Assembly (NCBI GenBank): GCA_963781725.1
Contig: CAWAGV010000002.1
Span: 1,984,001-2,048,000 of the forward strand
Source: BOG-931 sp963781725
GTDB taxonomy: Bacteria > Pseudomonadota > Alphaproteobacteria > Rhizobiales > Xanthobacteraceae
Direction: 5' to 3'
Length of the DNA: 64,000 nt
Within the stretch, counting starts at the first letter, position 1, and each line of letters begins with the position of its first letter. The translations under genes were made by a program, and so were the position numbers. The notes under the pieces were generated by a model. The model did not search any database. It was not told where the DNA came from and saw only the letters and a list, made by a program, of their open reading frames with translations. Below, one piece after another: positions 42,594 to 50,708 of this stretch.

Positions 42594-43406
42594 ATGACAA
42601 TGCCCGCACGCAACTGGATGGACATGACCTGGCAGGATGTGGCCGGCGCCGATACCGGGCGCTGGATCGCCGTTCTGCCGCTCGCTGCGGTGGAGCAGCA
42701 TGGGCCGCATCTGCCGCTCGGCGTCGATAGCTATATCGGCGAAGGCTATCTGTATCGGGTCGGCAAAATCCTGCCCGCCGACTTGCCCGTCACCTTCCTG
42801 CCGCCGCAGCGGATCGGCGTCTCCGCCGAGCATCTGTCCTATCCGGGCACGCTGACGGTTTCGGCGACGACGGCTATCGCAATGTGGACCGAGATCGCCG
42901 AAAGCCTGGCGCGTGCCGGCGTGCGCAAGCTGGTGCTGATCACCAGTCACGGCGGCAACGTGGCGGCGATGGAGGTCGTGGCGCGCGATCTGCGCGCGCG
43001 CCACAGGATGCTCGCGGTCACCGTCGGCTGGCACCGCTTCGGCTATCCGGAAGGTGCGTTCGGCGGCGAGGAAAAACGGCACGGCATCCATGCCGGTGAT
43101 GTCGAGACGTCGCTGATGCTTGCGGCAAAACCCGGCACGGTGCGGATGGACAAGGCCGAAAACGCCGTACCGGCGACCGTTGCAATGTCGCGCGAGTTCA
43201 AATGGCTCGGCGCTTACCGGCCGGCGGGTTTTGCCTGGATGACGCAGGACCTGCACCCAAGCGGCTCGCTCGGCGATGCGCGGCTGGCGACGGCGGAAAA
43301 AGGCGAAGCCGCGCTGAAGCAGGGCGCGCAGGCGTTCGTCGAACTGCTGCGCGAAATCGACAGCTTCGACCTGTCCCGGCTCAAGGACGGGCCGCTGGAT
43401 CGATAA
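42594..43406 (+). CDS. Creatininase-family amidohydrolase
   Basis: 270-aa metal-dependent hydrolase. AAVEQHGPHLPLGVDSYIGE provides the Glu/His/Asp metal ligands and ITSHGGNVAAMEVVARDL is the second family signature; Glu in AGDVETSLML completes the site. The family includes creatinine amidohydrolase and mycofactocin/F420 or FAPy deformylase enzymes. The divergent NMT1-type importer suggests that it processes the imported compound. The ATG at 42594 is preferred to 42576. Confidence 0.87.
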   Translation: MTMPARNWMDMTWQDVAGADTGRWIAVLPLAAVEQHGPHLPLGVDSYIGEGYLYRVGKILPADLPVTFLPPQRIGVSAEHLSYPGTLTVSATTAIAMWTEIAESLARAGVRKLVLITSHGGNVAAMEVVARDLRARHRMLAVTVGWHRFGYPEGAFGGEEKRHGIHAGDVETSLMLAAKPGTVRMDKAENAVPATVAMSREFKWLGAYRPAGFAWMTQDLHPSGSLGDARLATAEKGEAALKQGAQAFVELLREIDSFDLSRLKDGPLDR

Positions 43407-43423
43407 CGCGGGGCCGGAGAGCG

Positions 43424-44869
43424 TTACGCCGCGATCTTCACGTATTCGAAATCGCCGGGCTTGTTGTCGATGCCGACGCGCGGCGGCGCGATCCAGCTCG
43501 CGAACTTGCCGGGCTCGGTCACCGGCTGCATCAGGCTGGCGATGAAATCGCCGTCATTCTTCGACGGCAGCCATCGGCTCCGGTCGCGATTCCATGCCGT
43601 GTCGTCGAGCAGTGCGCCGTCCGGCGAAATCTTCGCCTCCTTGAATTCGCCGATCTGGCGGTGGAAGCCGACATGCGGCAGCTGGAATTTGAAGCCGACG
43701 CCGATCTTGTCGATGATCTTGTTCCAGCGCTCGAGGCCGCGCTGGCAATCGGCAGTGTAATCGTCGCGCAGCCGCATATTGATCGCCGTCAGCGCCGGCT
43801 CATCGACCCGCTTGATCGCGCCGTCGACGAATTTCAGGACCGGATAGGTCGCGTTTTCGAGCCGGTGATCGTCCTCGATCCTGGTTTCGGCGAAACGGCC
43901 CTTGAGACCCGCCGTAAAGGTGTTGGCGGCGTTGGTCGAGACTTCCGAGCCGAACAGGTCGAGCGACAACGAATAGTGCAGATTGAGCTTCTTCTGCATC
44001 GTCGGCAGGTCGATGACGCCGAGGTCGCGGATTTTGCCGATCTCGTTCGGGTCCTCGATGCCGGCCGCCTTCATCGCCTCGCAGGTGCGCTGAATGGTGC
44101 GGCCGACGCCGGTTTCGCCGACGAACATGTGATGCGCTTCTTCCGTCAGCATGAAGCGGCAGGTGCGCGACAGCGGGTCGAAGCCGGATTGCGCCAGGCT
44201 TTCAAGCTGCATCTTGCCGTCGCGGTCGGTGAAGAACGTGAACATGTGAAACGACAGCCAGTCCGGCGTCGTTTCGTTGAAGGCGCCAAGCATGCGCGGC
44301 TTGTCGGCGTCGCCGGAGCGGCGCTGCAACAGTTCGGCGGCTTCCTCGCGGCCGTCACGGCCGAAGTATTTTTGCAGGAGGTAGACCATCGCCCAGAGGT
44401 GGCGGCCCTCTTCGACGTTGACCTGGAAAACGTTGCGCAGGTCGTAGAGCGACGGCGCGGTCTTGCCGAGATAGCGCTGCTGTTCGACCGAGGCCGGCTC
44501 GGTGTCGCCCTGGATGACGACGAGACGCCGCAGCATCGCGCGATATTCGCCGGGAATGTCCTGCCATGCCGGCTCGCCGTAATGGCGGCCAAACGGAACC
44601 GTGCGGCCCTCTTCCTTCGGCGCGAGCAGGATGCCCCAGCGGTAGTCGGGCATTTTCACGTAGTCGAATTTCGCCCAGCCCTTTGGATCGACCGAAACCG
44701 CGGTGCGCAGATAGACCAGCGATTCCTGGAAGCCTTCCGGCCCCATGTCTTTCCACCAGTCGATATAGCCGGGGTGCCAGCTCTCCAGCGCGCGGAGCAC
44801 CTGGCGGTCTTCGGCGAGATTGACGTTGTTCGGGATCTTGGTGGTGTAGTCGACGGCGTCGATTGTCAT
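43424..44869 (-). CDS. boxB: Benzoyl-CoA 2,3-epoxidase, oxygenase subunit BoxB
   Basis: 481-aa di-iron protein that epoxidises benzoyl-CoA with O2 in the aerobic CoA-thioester route for benzoate. Two metal-binding helices are visible: NVEEGRHLW (Glu154, His157) and TEEAHHMFVGETG (Glu244, His247). Length and composition match BoxB. It is the last gene of the cluster, nine bases after boxC. Its reductase partner BoxA is not in the window. Confidence 0.93.
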   Translation of the reverse strand: MTIDAVDYTTKIPNNVNLAEDRQVLRALESWHPGYIDWWKDMGPEGFQESLVYLRTAVSVDPKGWAKFDYVKMPDYRWGILLAPKEEGRTVPFGRHYGEPAWQDIPGEYRAMLRRLVVIQGDTEPASVEQQRYLGKTAPSLYDLRNVFQVNVEEGRHLWAMVYLLQKYFGRDGREEAAELLQRRSGDADKPRMLGAFNETTPDWLSFHMFTFFTDRDGKMQLESLAQSGFDPLSRTCRFMLTEEAHHMFVGETGVGRTIQRTCEAMKAAGIEDPNEIGKIRDLGVIDLPTMQKKLNLHYSLSLDLFGSEVSTNAANTFTAGLKGRFAETRIEDDHRLENATYPVLKFVDGAIKRVDEPALTAINMRLRDDYTADCQRGLERWNKIIDKIGVGFKFQLPHVGFHRQIGEFKEAKISPDGALLDDTAWNRDRSRWLPSKNDGDFIASLMQPVTEPGKFASWIAPPRVGIDNKPGDFEYVKIAA

Positions 44870-44878
44870 GGCTTCACC

Positions 44879-46615
44879 TCATACCCTGCGGGTGTCGAAC
44901 ATCGGCTTCTGCCCGGTGCCGTAGCGTTTGAGCGCGCCTTCCTCGCCGATCGCGTTCGGGCGCTGGAAGATCCAGTTCTGCCACGCGGTCAGCCGCGCGA
45001 AGATTTTCGATTCCATGGTCTCCGGCCCGGCGAAGCGCAGATTGGCTTCGAGGCCGGTGAGACCGTCCGGTGAGAAGCTCGCGCGCTCTTCGAGGAAAAC
45101 GCGGACCTCGTCGTCCCAATCGATGTCGTCGAGCGCAAAGGTGATCAATCCGAGGTCCTGCGCGGTCGCGGCATCGAGCATCTTGCCGCGCTCGGCCTGT
45201 GCCGCGTCGACGCTCTCGGGCGTCGCCAGGAACCGGCAGGCGAGCCGCGTTAATCCGTTCGACATCGGATAGGGACCAAAATTGGCGTCGGCCAGCGCGA
45301 TGGCGGCGGGCGGCCTGTTGTCGCCTTCGCGGTTGCCGATCAGCATATAGGAGCGGTCGCTGGCCAACGGCAATTCGGCAAGCGTGGCGGCAAAGCACGA
45401 ACCCGGCTCGATCAGAGTCACCAGCGAGCGTGACGTCAAATCGACCCGCTTGAGGACGCGTTTCCACAACATCCGGATTTCGCGCGTGAGCCAGAAATCC
45501 TTGTTGGCATCGAGAAAGGCGTCGTAGGCCAGCACCGCGGCCGCATCGCCTGACGATTTGAAGACGATCGCAGCGACGTCGAGTTCGTTCAGCCGGATGT
45601 TGAGGATCGCGTCGTCAAGCTCGCGTGCGAACTGGAGCGGCCAAAAACCGGCGCCGAGCGCCAGCATCGCTGCCGCGGAGGCGGGCGGCGGCGCCGAAGG
45701 GCCGCGCAGCGTGATTGTCGCGATGCGCTCGGCACGCTTGAATTCGACTGAAACGAACCCGTACTCGACGCTGTCGGCGGCGAAGGTACGCGTCAGCGGG
45801 GTCAGCGTGATGCCTTTGCCGGTTCCGTTGCGCGGCGATTGTGCAGCGAATTCCTTGGCGCGCGCCGACACCGTGTCGTCGAACTTCGAGCCCGGTACCA
45901 CGGAGTCGACCAGCCGCCATTCCACCGCGCGCTTGCCTTTGACGCCTTCCTCGGTGGTGCAGAACACGTCGGCATGATCGCGGCGCACCTTGCGTTTGTC
46001 CGAGACGCGGGTCAGGCCGCCGGTGCCGGGCAGCACCGCGAGCAACGGCAATTCCGGCAGCGACACTGACGCCGAGCCGTCGTCCACCAGCATGATGTAG
46101 TCGGCGGCGAGCGCGAGTTCGTAGCCGCCGCCGGCCGCCGTGCCGTTGATGGCGCAGATCGATTTCAGGCCGGAGTTTTCGCTCAGGTCTTCGAGGCCGT
46201 TTCGCGTCTCGTTGGTGAATTTGCAGAAATTGACTTTATGCGCGTGCGTCGAGCCGGCCAGCATGCGGATATTGGCGCCGGCGGAAAACACCCGCGGCTT
46301 GCCGGAGCGCAGCACCACGGCCCGCACGCCCGGGTGTTCGAAGCGCAGCCGATCGATCGCGTCGGCAAGCTCGATATCGACGCCGAGGTCGTAGGAGTTG
46401 AGCTTGAGATCGTAGCCCTCGAACAGCCCGGCCTTCTCGTCGACGTCCATGACCAGCGTCGCGACGTCGCCATCGACGTTCAGTTTCCAGTGCCGGTAAC
46501 GCGACGGCTCGGTCTGGAAATCGATCCGGGTCTTGCCGTTGGCAAGCGGAGATCCGTTGGCATGCGCTGCGTCGGCCATTGTCCCAGCCGGGGTCGTCGC
46601 CAATGTTGTCGCCAT
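44879..46615 (-). CDS. boxC: 2,3-epoxybenzoyl-CoA dihydrolase BoxC
   Basis: 578-aa crotonase-superfamily protein that opens the ring of 2,3-epoxybenzoyl-CoA, releasing formate and 3,4-dehydroadipyl-CoA semialdehyde. The N-terminal half has the crotonase elements FSAGANIRMLAG and INGTAAGGGYELALAADYIM, with LPELPLLAVLPGTGGL. The second half is the extra domain characteristic of BoxC, ending FARLTAWQNWIFQRPNAIG. It is much longer than ordinary enoyl-CoA hydratases, as expected. A pair of palindromic operators lies just before its start. Confidence 0.93.
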   Translation of the reverse strand: MATTLATTPAGTMADAAHANGSPLANGKTRIDFQTEPSRYRHWKLNVDGDVATLVMDVDEKAGLFEGYDLKLNSYDLGVDIELADAIDRLRFEHPGVRAVVLRSGKPRVFSAGANIRMLAGSTHAHKVNFCKFTNETRNGLEDLSENSGLKSICAINGTAAGGGYELALAADYIMLVDDGSASVSLPELPLLAVLPGTGGLTRVSDKRKVRRDHADVFCTTEEGVKGKRAVEWRLVDSVVPGSKFDDTVSARAKEFAAQSPRNGTGKGITLTPLTRTFAADSVEYGFVSVEFKRAERIATITLRGPSAPPPASAAAMLALGAGFWPLQFARELDDAILNIRLNELDVAAIVFKSSGDAAAVLAYDAFLDANKDFWLTREIRMLWKRVLKRVDLTSRSLVTLIEPGSCFAATLAELPLASDRSYMLIGNREGDNRPPAAIALADANFGPYPMSNGLTRLACRFLATPESVDAAQAERGKMLDAATAQDLGLITFALDDIDWDDEVRVFLEERASFSPDGLTGLEANLRFAGPETMESKIFARLTAWQNWIFQRPNAIGEEGALKRYGTGQKPMFDTRRV

Positions 46616-46641
46616 GTCAGCACCTCAACCTTCAACTCGAT

Positions 46642-46686
46642 ATGAATTATAATGCATCAATTGATGGAATATGCATTATAATGCAC
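46642..46686 (-). promoter_or_regulatory. Paired 16-bp palindromes, probable BoxR operators before boxC
   Basis: Two near-perfect copies of the palindrome ATGCATTATAATGCAT: on plus, ATGAATTATAATGCAT (46642-46657) and ATGCATTATAATGCAC (46671-46686), 29 bases apart. Each holds a TATAAT core and TGCA arms. TGCA elements are described for BzdR/BoxR operators. The A/T-rich patch lies in the 70-base gap between the hydrolase stop and boxC, so it can control boxC-boxB separately from boxR and the hydrolase. Confidence 0.7.
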
Positions 46687-47516
46687 TAGGCTGCAACACC
46701 TGAATCAGCCGGCTTCTCTGCTTCGTGATGGTCGCGCAGCAGCCGGTTGATGAAGTCCGCCATCGCGGTGAGCGTCAGGTCGGGCGCCTCGCGATGCGGC
46801 ACGTGGCGGATGCCCGGCAGCACCGTGGTCTCGACCGGGCAGAAACATTCTTCCTGGGCGACCGCGAGCTGTTTCAGCGTGCCGTATTGGTCCTGATCGC
46901 CTTGGACGATGAGGATCGGCACACGGATATAGGCGAGCTCTTCCGCCAGATCCCACTTGAGGAATTCCGGGTCGAGCCATGGCTCACTCCATGAGCGGAA
47001 TGCGCAGTCGACGTCGGCGTGCCAGCGCATGAGCTTTTCCCGGAATGTCCCGGCCGTGAAGGCTTCGCGGGCGCGGCGGATTTCGGCGAGGCCCATGTCC
47101 TCGACGAAAAAGTGCGGCGCTTCCAGCACCAGGCCGCGCACGCGATGATCCTGCACACTGCCGGCATAGATCGCGGCGATCGAACCGCCGTCGCTGTGGC
47201 CGAGCAAAATCCCGCGCTGAAAACCGATCGCGTCGAGCACGCGCGGCAGCACGTCGCAGGCTTCTTCGTGCATGAACCGCGTCGAGCGCGGCATCGGCCC
47301 GGGTTTCGATTGGCCGTAGCCGGCGCGCGAGTAGACGAACACACCAGCGCCGGTGGCCCCGGCGATCCGGTCGGGGAAATCGCCCCACAATCCGACCGAT
47401 CCAAGCCCTTCATGCAGCATTACGATGGTCGGCGCCGCATCCGGCCTCGGCCCGATCATGCGGTATTCAAGCCGCATCGGCTCAAGCTCAAGGAAGCCTG
47501 AATCGGCAAGCGTCAT
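46686..47516 (-). CDS. Alpha/beta hydrolase of the box cluster
   Basis: 276-aa serine hydrolase. MLHEGLGSVGLWGDFPDRIA is the oxyanion region, LGHSDGGSIAAIYAG the nucleophile elbow, VQGDQDQYG the Asp, and GIRHVPHREAPD the catalytic His. Similar hydrolases accompany box genes in other bacteria and may rescue stalled CoA or lactone intermediates; that role is inferred. The start at 47516 overlaps the boxR stop (ATGA), which favours it over 47540. Confidence 0.85.
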   Translation of the reverse strand: MTLADSGFLELEPMRLEYRMIGPRPDAAPTIVMLHEGLGSVGLWGDFPDRIAGATGAGVFVYSRAGYGQSKPGPMPRSTRFMHEEACDVLPRVLDAIGFQRGILLGHSDGGSIAAIYAGSVQDHRVRGLVLEAPHFFVEDMGLAEIRRAREAFTAGTFREKLMRWHADVDCAFRSWSEPWLDPEFLKWDLAEELAYIRVPILIVQGDQDQYGTLKQLAVAQEECFCPVETTVLPGIRHVPHREAPDLTLTAMADFINRLLRDHHEAEKPADSGVAA

Positions 47517-48466
47517 GGCTTGCGCTCCGTTCCGAGCCACGGTGAAACAAGTTGCAAAAGCTTGCTGAAACTCAGCTCGATCGTGTCCCCAGAGGTGTCG
47601 AGCGCGGTTTCGGCGCGAGCGTAATCGGCGCGCCGCGCCTCGAGGATCGCGACCAGGTCCGCCATGGCTTCGTCAGCCTTGGCTTCACGGCTCCGCGCCA
47701 TCGGGCGGAAGTCGCCCTGCGCCATGACACGGCTCATATGATCTTCCGGCCGCGCCTTGATCCAGACCGTATGCGTGCGGCGAAGCAGCAGCGCGTAGGT
47801 TTCGGGGTTTGACACGATGCCGCCTGCGGTGGTGATGACCGCGGTTTCGTGGGCGGTAACGATACGGTCGAGCGCGCTGCGCTCTTGCCGGCGAAACGTC
47901 GCCGTGCCGGCCATCTCGATCAGATCGGGGATGCTCGCGCCGTAGTCTTCCTCGACGATGCGGTCGAGCTCGATGAACGGACAACGCAAATGCTGCGCCA
48001 GCATCCGTCCGAGCGTTGACTTGCCGGCGCCGCGCAATCCGACCAGCGCGATACGCTGCGCGCGGTCGGCCTGTCCCGGCGCTGCGATGCGGTTTTCGAT
48101 TTCTTTTGCCAGAGCCGGTAATTCGCCTTCCGGCACCTGCGCCATGAGGTCGAGGACGGCGCCGAGCGCCGCGTTGCGCGTGCCGGCTTCCGGCAACAAT
48201 GCGGCGCAGGGCAGGTCCAGCGCCTGCGCGATGCCCCGCAGTACGCTGACCGAAGGATTGCCTGCGCCGCTCTCGATCTGGGCGAGATAGCGTTCGGAGG
48301 TTTCCGAGGCTTGCGCCAACTGCCGGCGGGTCATGCCGCGCTTGGCGCGGTTACGCCGAACCTCATGGCCGATCGCCACGAGGAAGGCGGCTTCGCCTGA
48401 CGGGTTCGCCAGCCTTTCCGGGGATTTCGCGGCAGCAGGTGGTTGGGCCAAATCCGGCAACCTCAT
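47513..48466 (-). CDS. boxR: BoxR/BzdR-type regulator: XRE helix-turn-helix fused to a shikimate-kinase-like domain
   Basis: 317 aa. The N-terminal HTH is AIGHEVRRNRAKRGMTRRQL to ASETSERYLAQIESGAGNPS (about 33-85). A linker leads to a shikimate-kinase-like domain (about 135-310) with Walker A LVGLRGAGKSTLG, ELDRIVEEDYGASIPDL and FRRQE. In the founding proteins this domain binds benzoyl-CoA and releases DNA. A copy of the same palindrome seen before boxC lies at 48477-48492. It is followed by the hydrolase with a four-base overlap. Confidence 0.94.
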   Translation of the reverse strand: MRLPDLAQPPAAAKSPERLANPSGEAAFLVAIGHEVRRNRAKRGMTRRQLAQASETSERYLAQIESGAGNPSVSVLRGIAQALDLPCAALLPEAGTRNAALGAVLDLMAQVPEGELPALAKEIENRIAAPGQADRAQRIALVGLRGAGKSTLGRMLAQHLRCPFIELDRIVEEDYGASIPDLIEMAGTATFRRQERSALDRIVTAHETAVITTAGGIVSNPETYALLLRRTHTVWIKARPEDHMSRVMAQGDFRPMARSREAKADEAMADLVAILEARRADYARAETALDTSGDTIELSFSKLLQLVSPWLGTERKP

Positions 48467-48476
48467 GCAGGGTTAC

Positions 48477-48492
48477 ATGCATTATAGTGCAT
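48477..48492 (-). promoter_or_regulatory. BoxR operator and -10 region of boxR
   Basis: ATGCATTATAGTGCAT differs from the perfect palindrome ATGCATTATAATGCAT at one base. Read on minus it contains TATAAT only 14 bases before the boxR ATG, so a transcript from it would have a leader of a few bases. This places boxR under its own operator. Confidence 0.65.
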
Positions 48493-48613
48493 ATTCCGCC
48501 GGTTGGGGCAAGGCTCGAGCGTCAAATGGCCACTCCGGCAAGTGTCGAGGTCAAGCCGCCTTTCACCATCGCCAATAACCGTTTCGTAGCGCCGCCCGGC
48601 CTATCCAGAGCGG

Positions 48614-49144
48614 ATGTCCGAGGAACCGGCCATGCGCGGTGTTTCCTGGAAGGCCCTGCTTGTCGCGGCCATCGCCTACGCGCTGACGTTCGTGTTCATC
48701 GTGGCGGTGATCAAGGCCGTGGCGGCCTCGGCGCTGTTTGCCGGCTACGGCTACAAAGCCAGTCAGGCCTTCGACGCTCTCCACGCCATGCCGGCGGTCG
48801 CGATCAGCGGACGTCTGCTGTCGCTGCTCGGCGCCGCACTCGCGGCCGGTTATGTCGCGGCGCGAACCGCGCAAGCCAAACACATTCTCAACGGCACTTT
48901 GGCGACCGTCAGTCCCATTCTGATCAGCCTTTACATCCTCACGTTCAGTCCGCTGGTCCGCGACGTTGAAGCTTTTGGCGCCTGGTTGTCGCCGCTCTTC
49001 GACATGCTGACGTTTGTTTGCGGCCCGATGCTTGGCGCACTCGGCGGCTATCTCGCGGACCGCCGCCAGTTCCACATCGCGCGCCTGTTTGCGCAAGAGA
49101 CGGCGGCGCTTGACGCATTGCCGCCGGCGCCGAAGCCGACCTAG
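48614..49144 (+). CDS. Four-helix membrane protein of unknown function
   Basis: 176 aa with four predicted membrane helices: ALLVAAIAYALTFVFIVAVI, a segment around SLLGAALAAGYVAAR, TVSPILISLYILTF, and LTFVCGPMLGALGGYL. No catalytic motif is visible. It faces away from boxR and converges on hemY with a 28-base gap. An internal Met7 (48632) is an alternative start. I do not recognise the family securely. Confidence 0.75.
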   Translation: MSEEPAMRGVSWKALLVAAIAYALTFVFIVAVIKAVAASALFAGYGYKASQAFDALHAMPAVAISGRLLSLLGAALAAGYVAARTAQAKHILNGTLATVSPILISLYILTFSPLVRDVEAFGAWLSPLFDMLTFVCGPMLGALGGYLADRRQFHIARLFAQETAALDALPPAPKPT

Positions 49145-49172
49145 CCAAAGTGGAACCTGGCCGAAGCGGAAC

Positions 49173-50708
49173 CTAGCCGAAGATTTTCCGCCAGCCTTTC
49201 GGCTGCGGTTGGCCGGCCGCTTCGCTTTCCCCGGCCGCATCCGGACCGGGATCGTCGGGTGCGTGGACAAGCGGAATGACCGGCTCTGCCGCGCGCGGTC
49301 CCGGCGCTGCCGAAGCCGCGCCGCGCGACGGCATTACGGTTTCGACGGCGGGCTTGCTCTCGGCTTCGATTGCCGGCGGTGCGACGGCTGCGGATATAAC
49401 CGCCGGCTCCGGTTCGATTACTGGCGCGGCACTGATCATGCCGGTCAGCGGCACCCGCCATTCGAGAGCATCGAGCCTTCCGGTGACGGGTGAGGCCGGC
49501 AGCCAGCGATCCGAAATATGCCCGTCGGCCGTCCACGCCGGATCCGGCGCGGCGTTGACGGCGCGCGCCAGCCACTCGCGGGCCCGGCCTTCATCGCCCT
49601 CGTCGCGCTCGAGTTCGGCCATGAGCAGGGCGACTCGTTTGGTGGGCGCAGTCAGGTAAGGTTGAAGGGTCGCGCGGGCCTTGGCGAATTCCTGCGCGTC
49701 GATCGCGGCGCGCGCGATCGCCAAAGCGCTTTCGACATTGTCGGGAACGTTTTTTGCGGCGCCTTCGATGCGCTTGAGACGGTCGCGCGCCGATTCTCCG
49801 GAGCGCAATTCGAAGAAGGCGCGCGCCAGTTCCGGATGTGGATTGGCGCGCCACGCCGTATCGATGACGCGGGTCGCTTTGCGAACCTCGCCGCTTTCGC
49901 CGAGCATTCGGCCGGCGAGCGCCGCAGCCGGCACCAAAGTCGGCGCCAGCTTGACCGCTTCCAGCGCGGCCGCCTTCGCCTTGTCGCGGTCGCTGTCCTC
50001 GATGGCGTGGGCGTGCGCAGTGAGCAGCACCGCGCGCAGCCGCCGGTAGAGCGTCTTGCCAAGCGCCGCCGCATTCGCTTCGAGGAGCACCAACGCACCG
50101 GCCCAATCGCCTTCCTTGCATCGCGCCTCCAGCACCGCCCGGCTGGCCCAACCAAGCGATGGCGCGGTGCGTGCCGCTTCTTCGGCATAGGCCCGCGCGC
50201 TCAGCAGGTCGTTGCGGCGGTGGGCTTCGATATACAATCCATGCAGTCCGAGCGGCTTGGTGTCGTGGCGGCCCGCCATATCGCGGAAAACGCGTTCCGC
50301 ACCGTCGCGATCGCCGGCAAGCTGCGCCGATTGCGCCGACAACAAGAGCGCGAGCGGTTCAGCCGGCGCCAGCCGGTTGATGGCGGATGCATGCCGCTGC
50401 GCCGCTTCGACGTCGCCGGAACCGACTGCGATCAGGCCGCTGGAGATCGCTTCATAGGCGCGCACGCCGCGGCGATGGCGCCGCATGTTTGCGACCATCG
50501 TCGGCGAACGCACGATGGCGCGAATGATGCTCCAGGCAATGCCGAGCGCGACCATGGCGGCGAGAACGGCACCGCCCAACACCATCACCGAGGTCTCGAT
50601 GCGCATGCCCTGCCAGATGATGACCACGTCACCCGGCCGGTCGGCGAGCCACGCCACGCCGAGTGACAGCACACCGATCACGACGAAGAAAAGAATGATG
50701 CGGATCAT
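49173..50708 (-). CDS. hemY: HemY-like inner-membrane TPR protein
   Basis: 511 aa. Two N-terminal membrane helices (MIRIILFFVVIGVLSLGVAW and VMVLGGAVLAAMVALGIAWS) precede TPR-like repeats (about 85-420) with the HemY_N pattern ISSGLIAVGSGDVEAAQRHA. The C-terminal 110 residues are Pro/Ala-rich and likely disordered. This HemY is the proteobacterial hem-operon protein, not the protoporphyrinogen oxidase of Gram-positive bacteria. The start at 50708 overlaps the mitofilin stop (ATGA). Confidence 0.9.
   Translation of the reverse strand: MIRIILFFVVIGVLSLGVAWLADRPGDVVIIWQGMRIETSVMVLGGAVLAAMVALGIAWSIIRAIVRSPTMVANMRRHRRGVRAYEAISSGLIAVGSGDVEAAQRHASAINRLAPAEPLALLLSAQSAQLAGDRDGAERVFRDMAGRHDTKPLGLHGLYIEAHRRNDLLSARAYAEEAARTAPSLGWASRAVLEARCKEGDWAGALVLLEANAAALGKTLYRRLRAVLLTAHAHAIEDSDRDKAKAAALEAVKLAPTLVPAAALAGRMLGESGEVRKATRVIDTAWRANPHPELARAFFELRSGESARDRLKRIEGAAKNVPDNVESALAIARAAIDAQEFAKARATLQPYLTAPTKRVALLMAELERDEGDEGRAREWLARAVNAAPDPAWTADGHISDRWLPASPVTGRLDALEWRVPLTGMISAAPVIEPEPAVISAAVAPPAIEAESKPAVETVMPSRGAASAAPGPRAAEPVIPLVHAPDDPGPDAAGESEAAGQPQPKGWRKIFG

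Noticed and set aside
43202..45073. 623-codon open frame on plus across boxB
   Set aside because: Antisense to boxB, whose di-iron motifs and length match the family.
49173..50708. HemY as protoporphyrinogen oxidase
   Set aside because: There is no FAD-binding motif; membrane helices plus TPR repeats identify the other protein called HemY.
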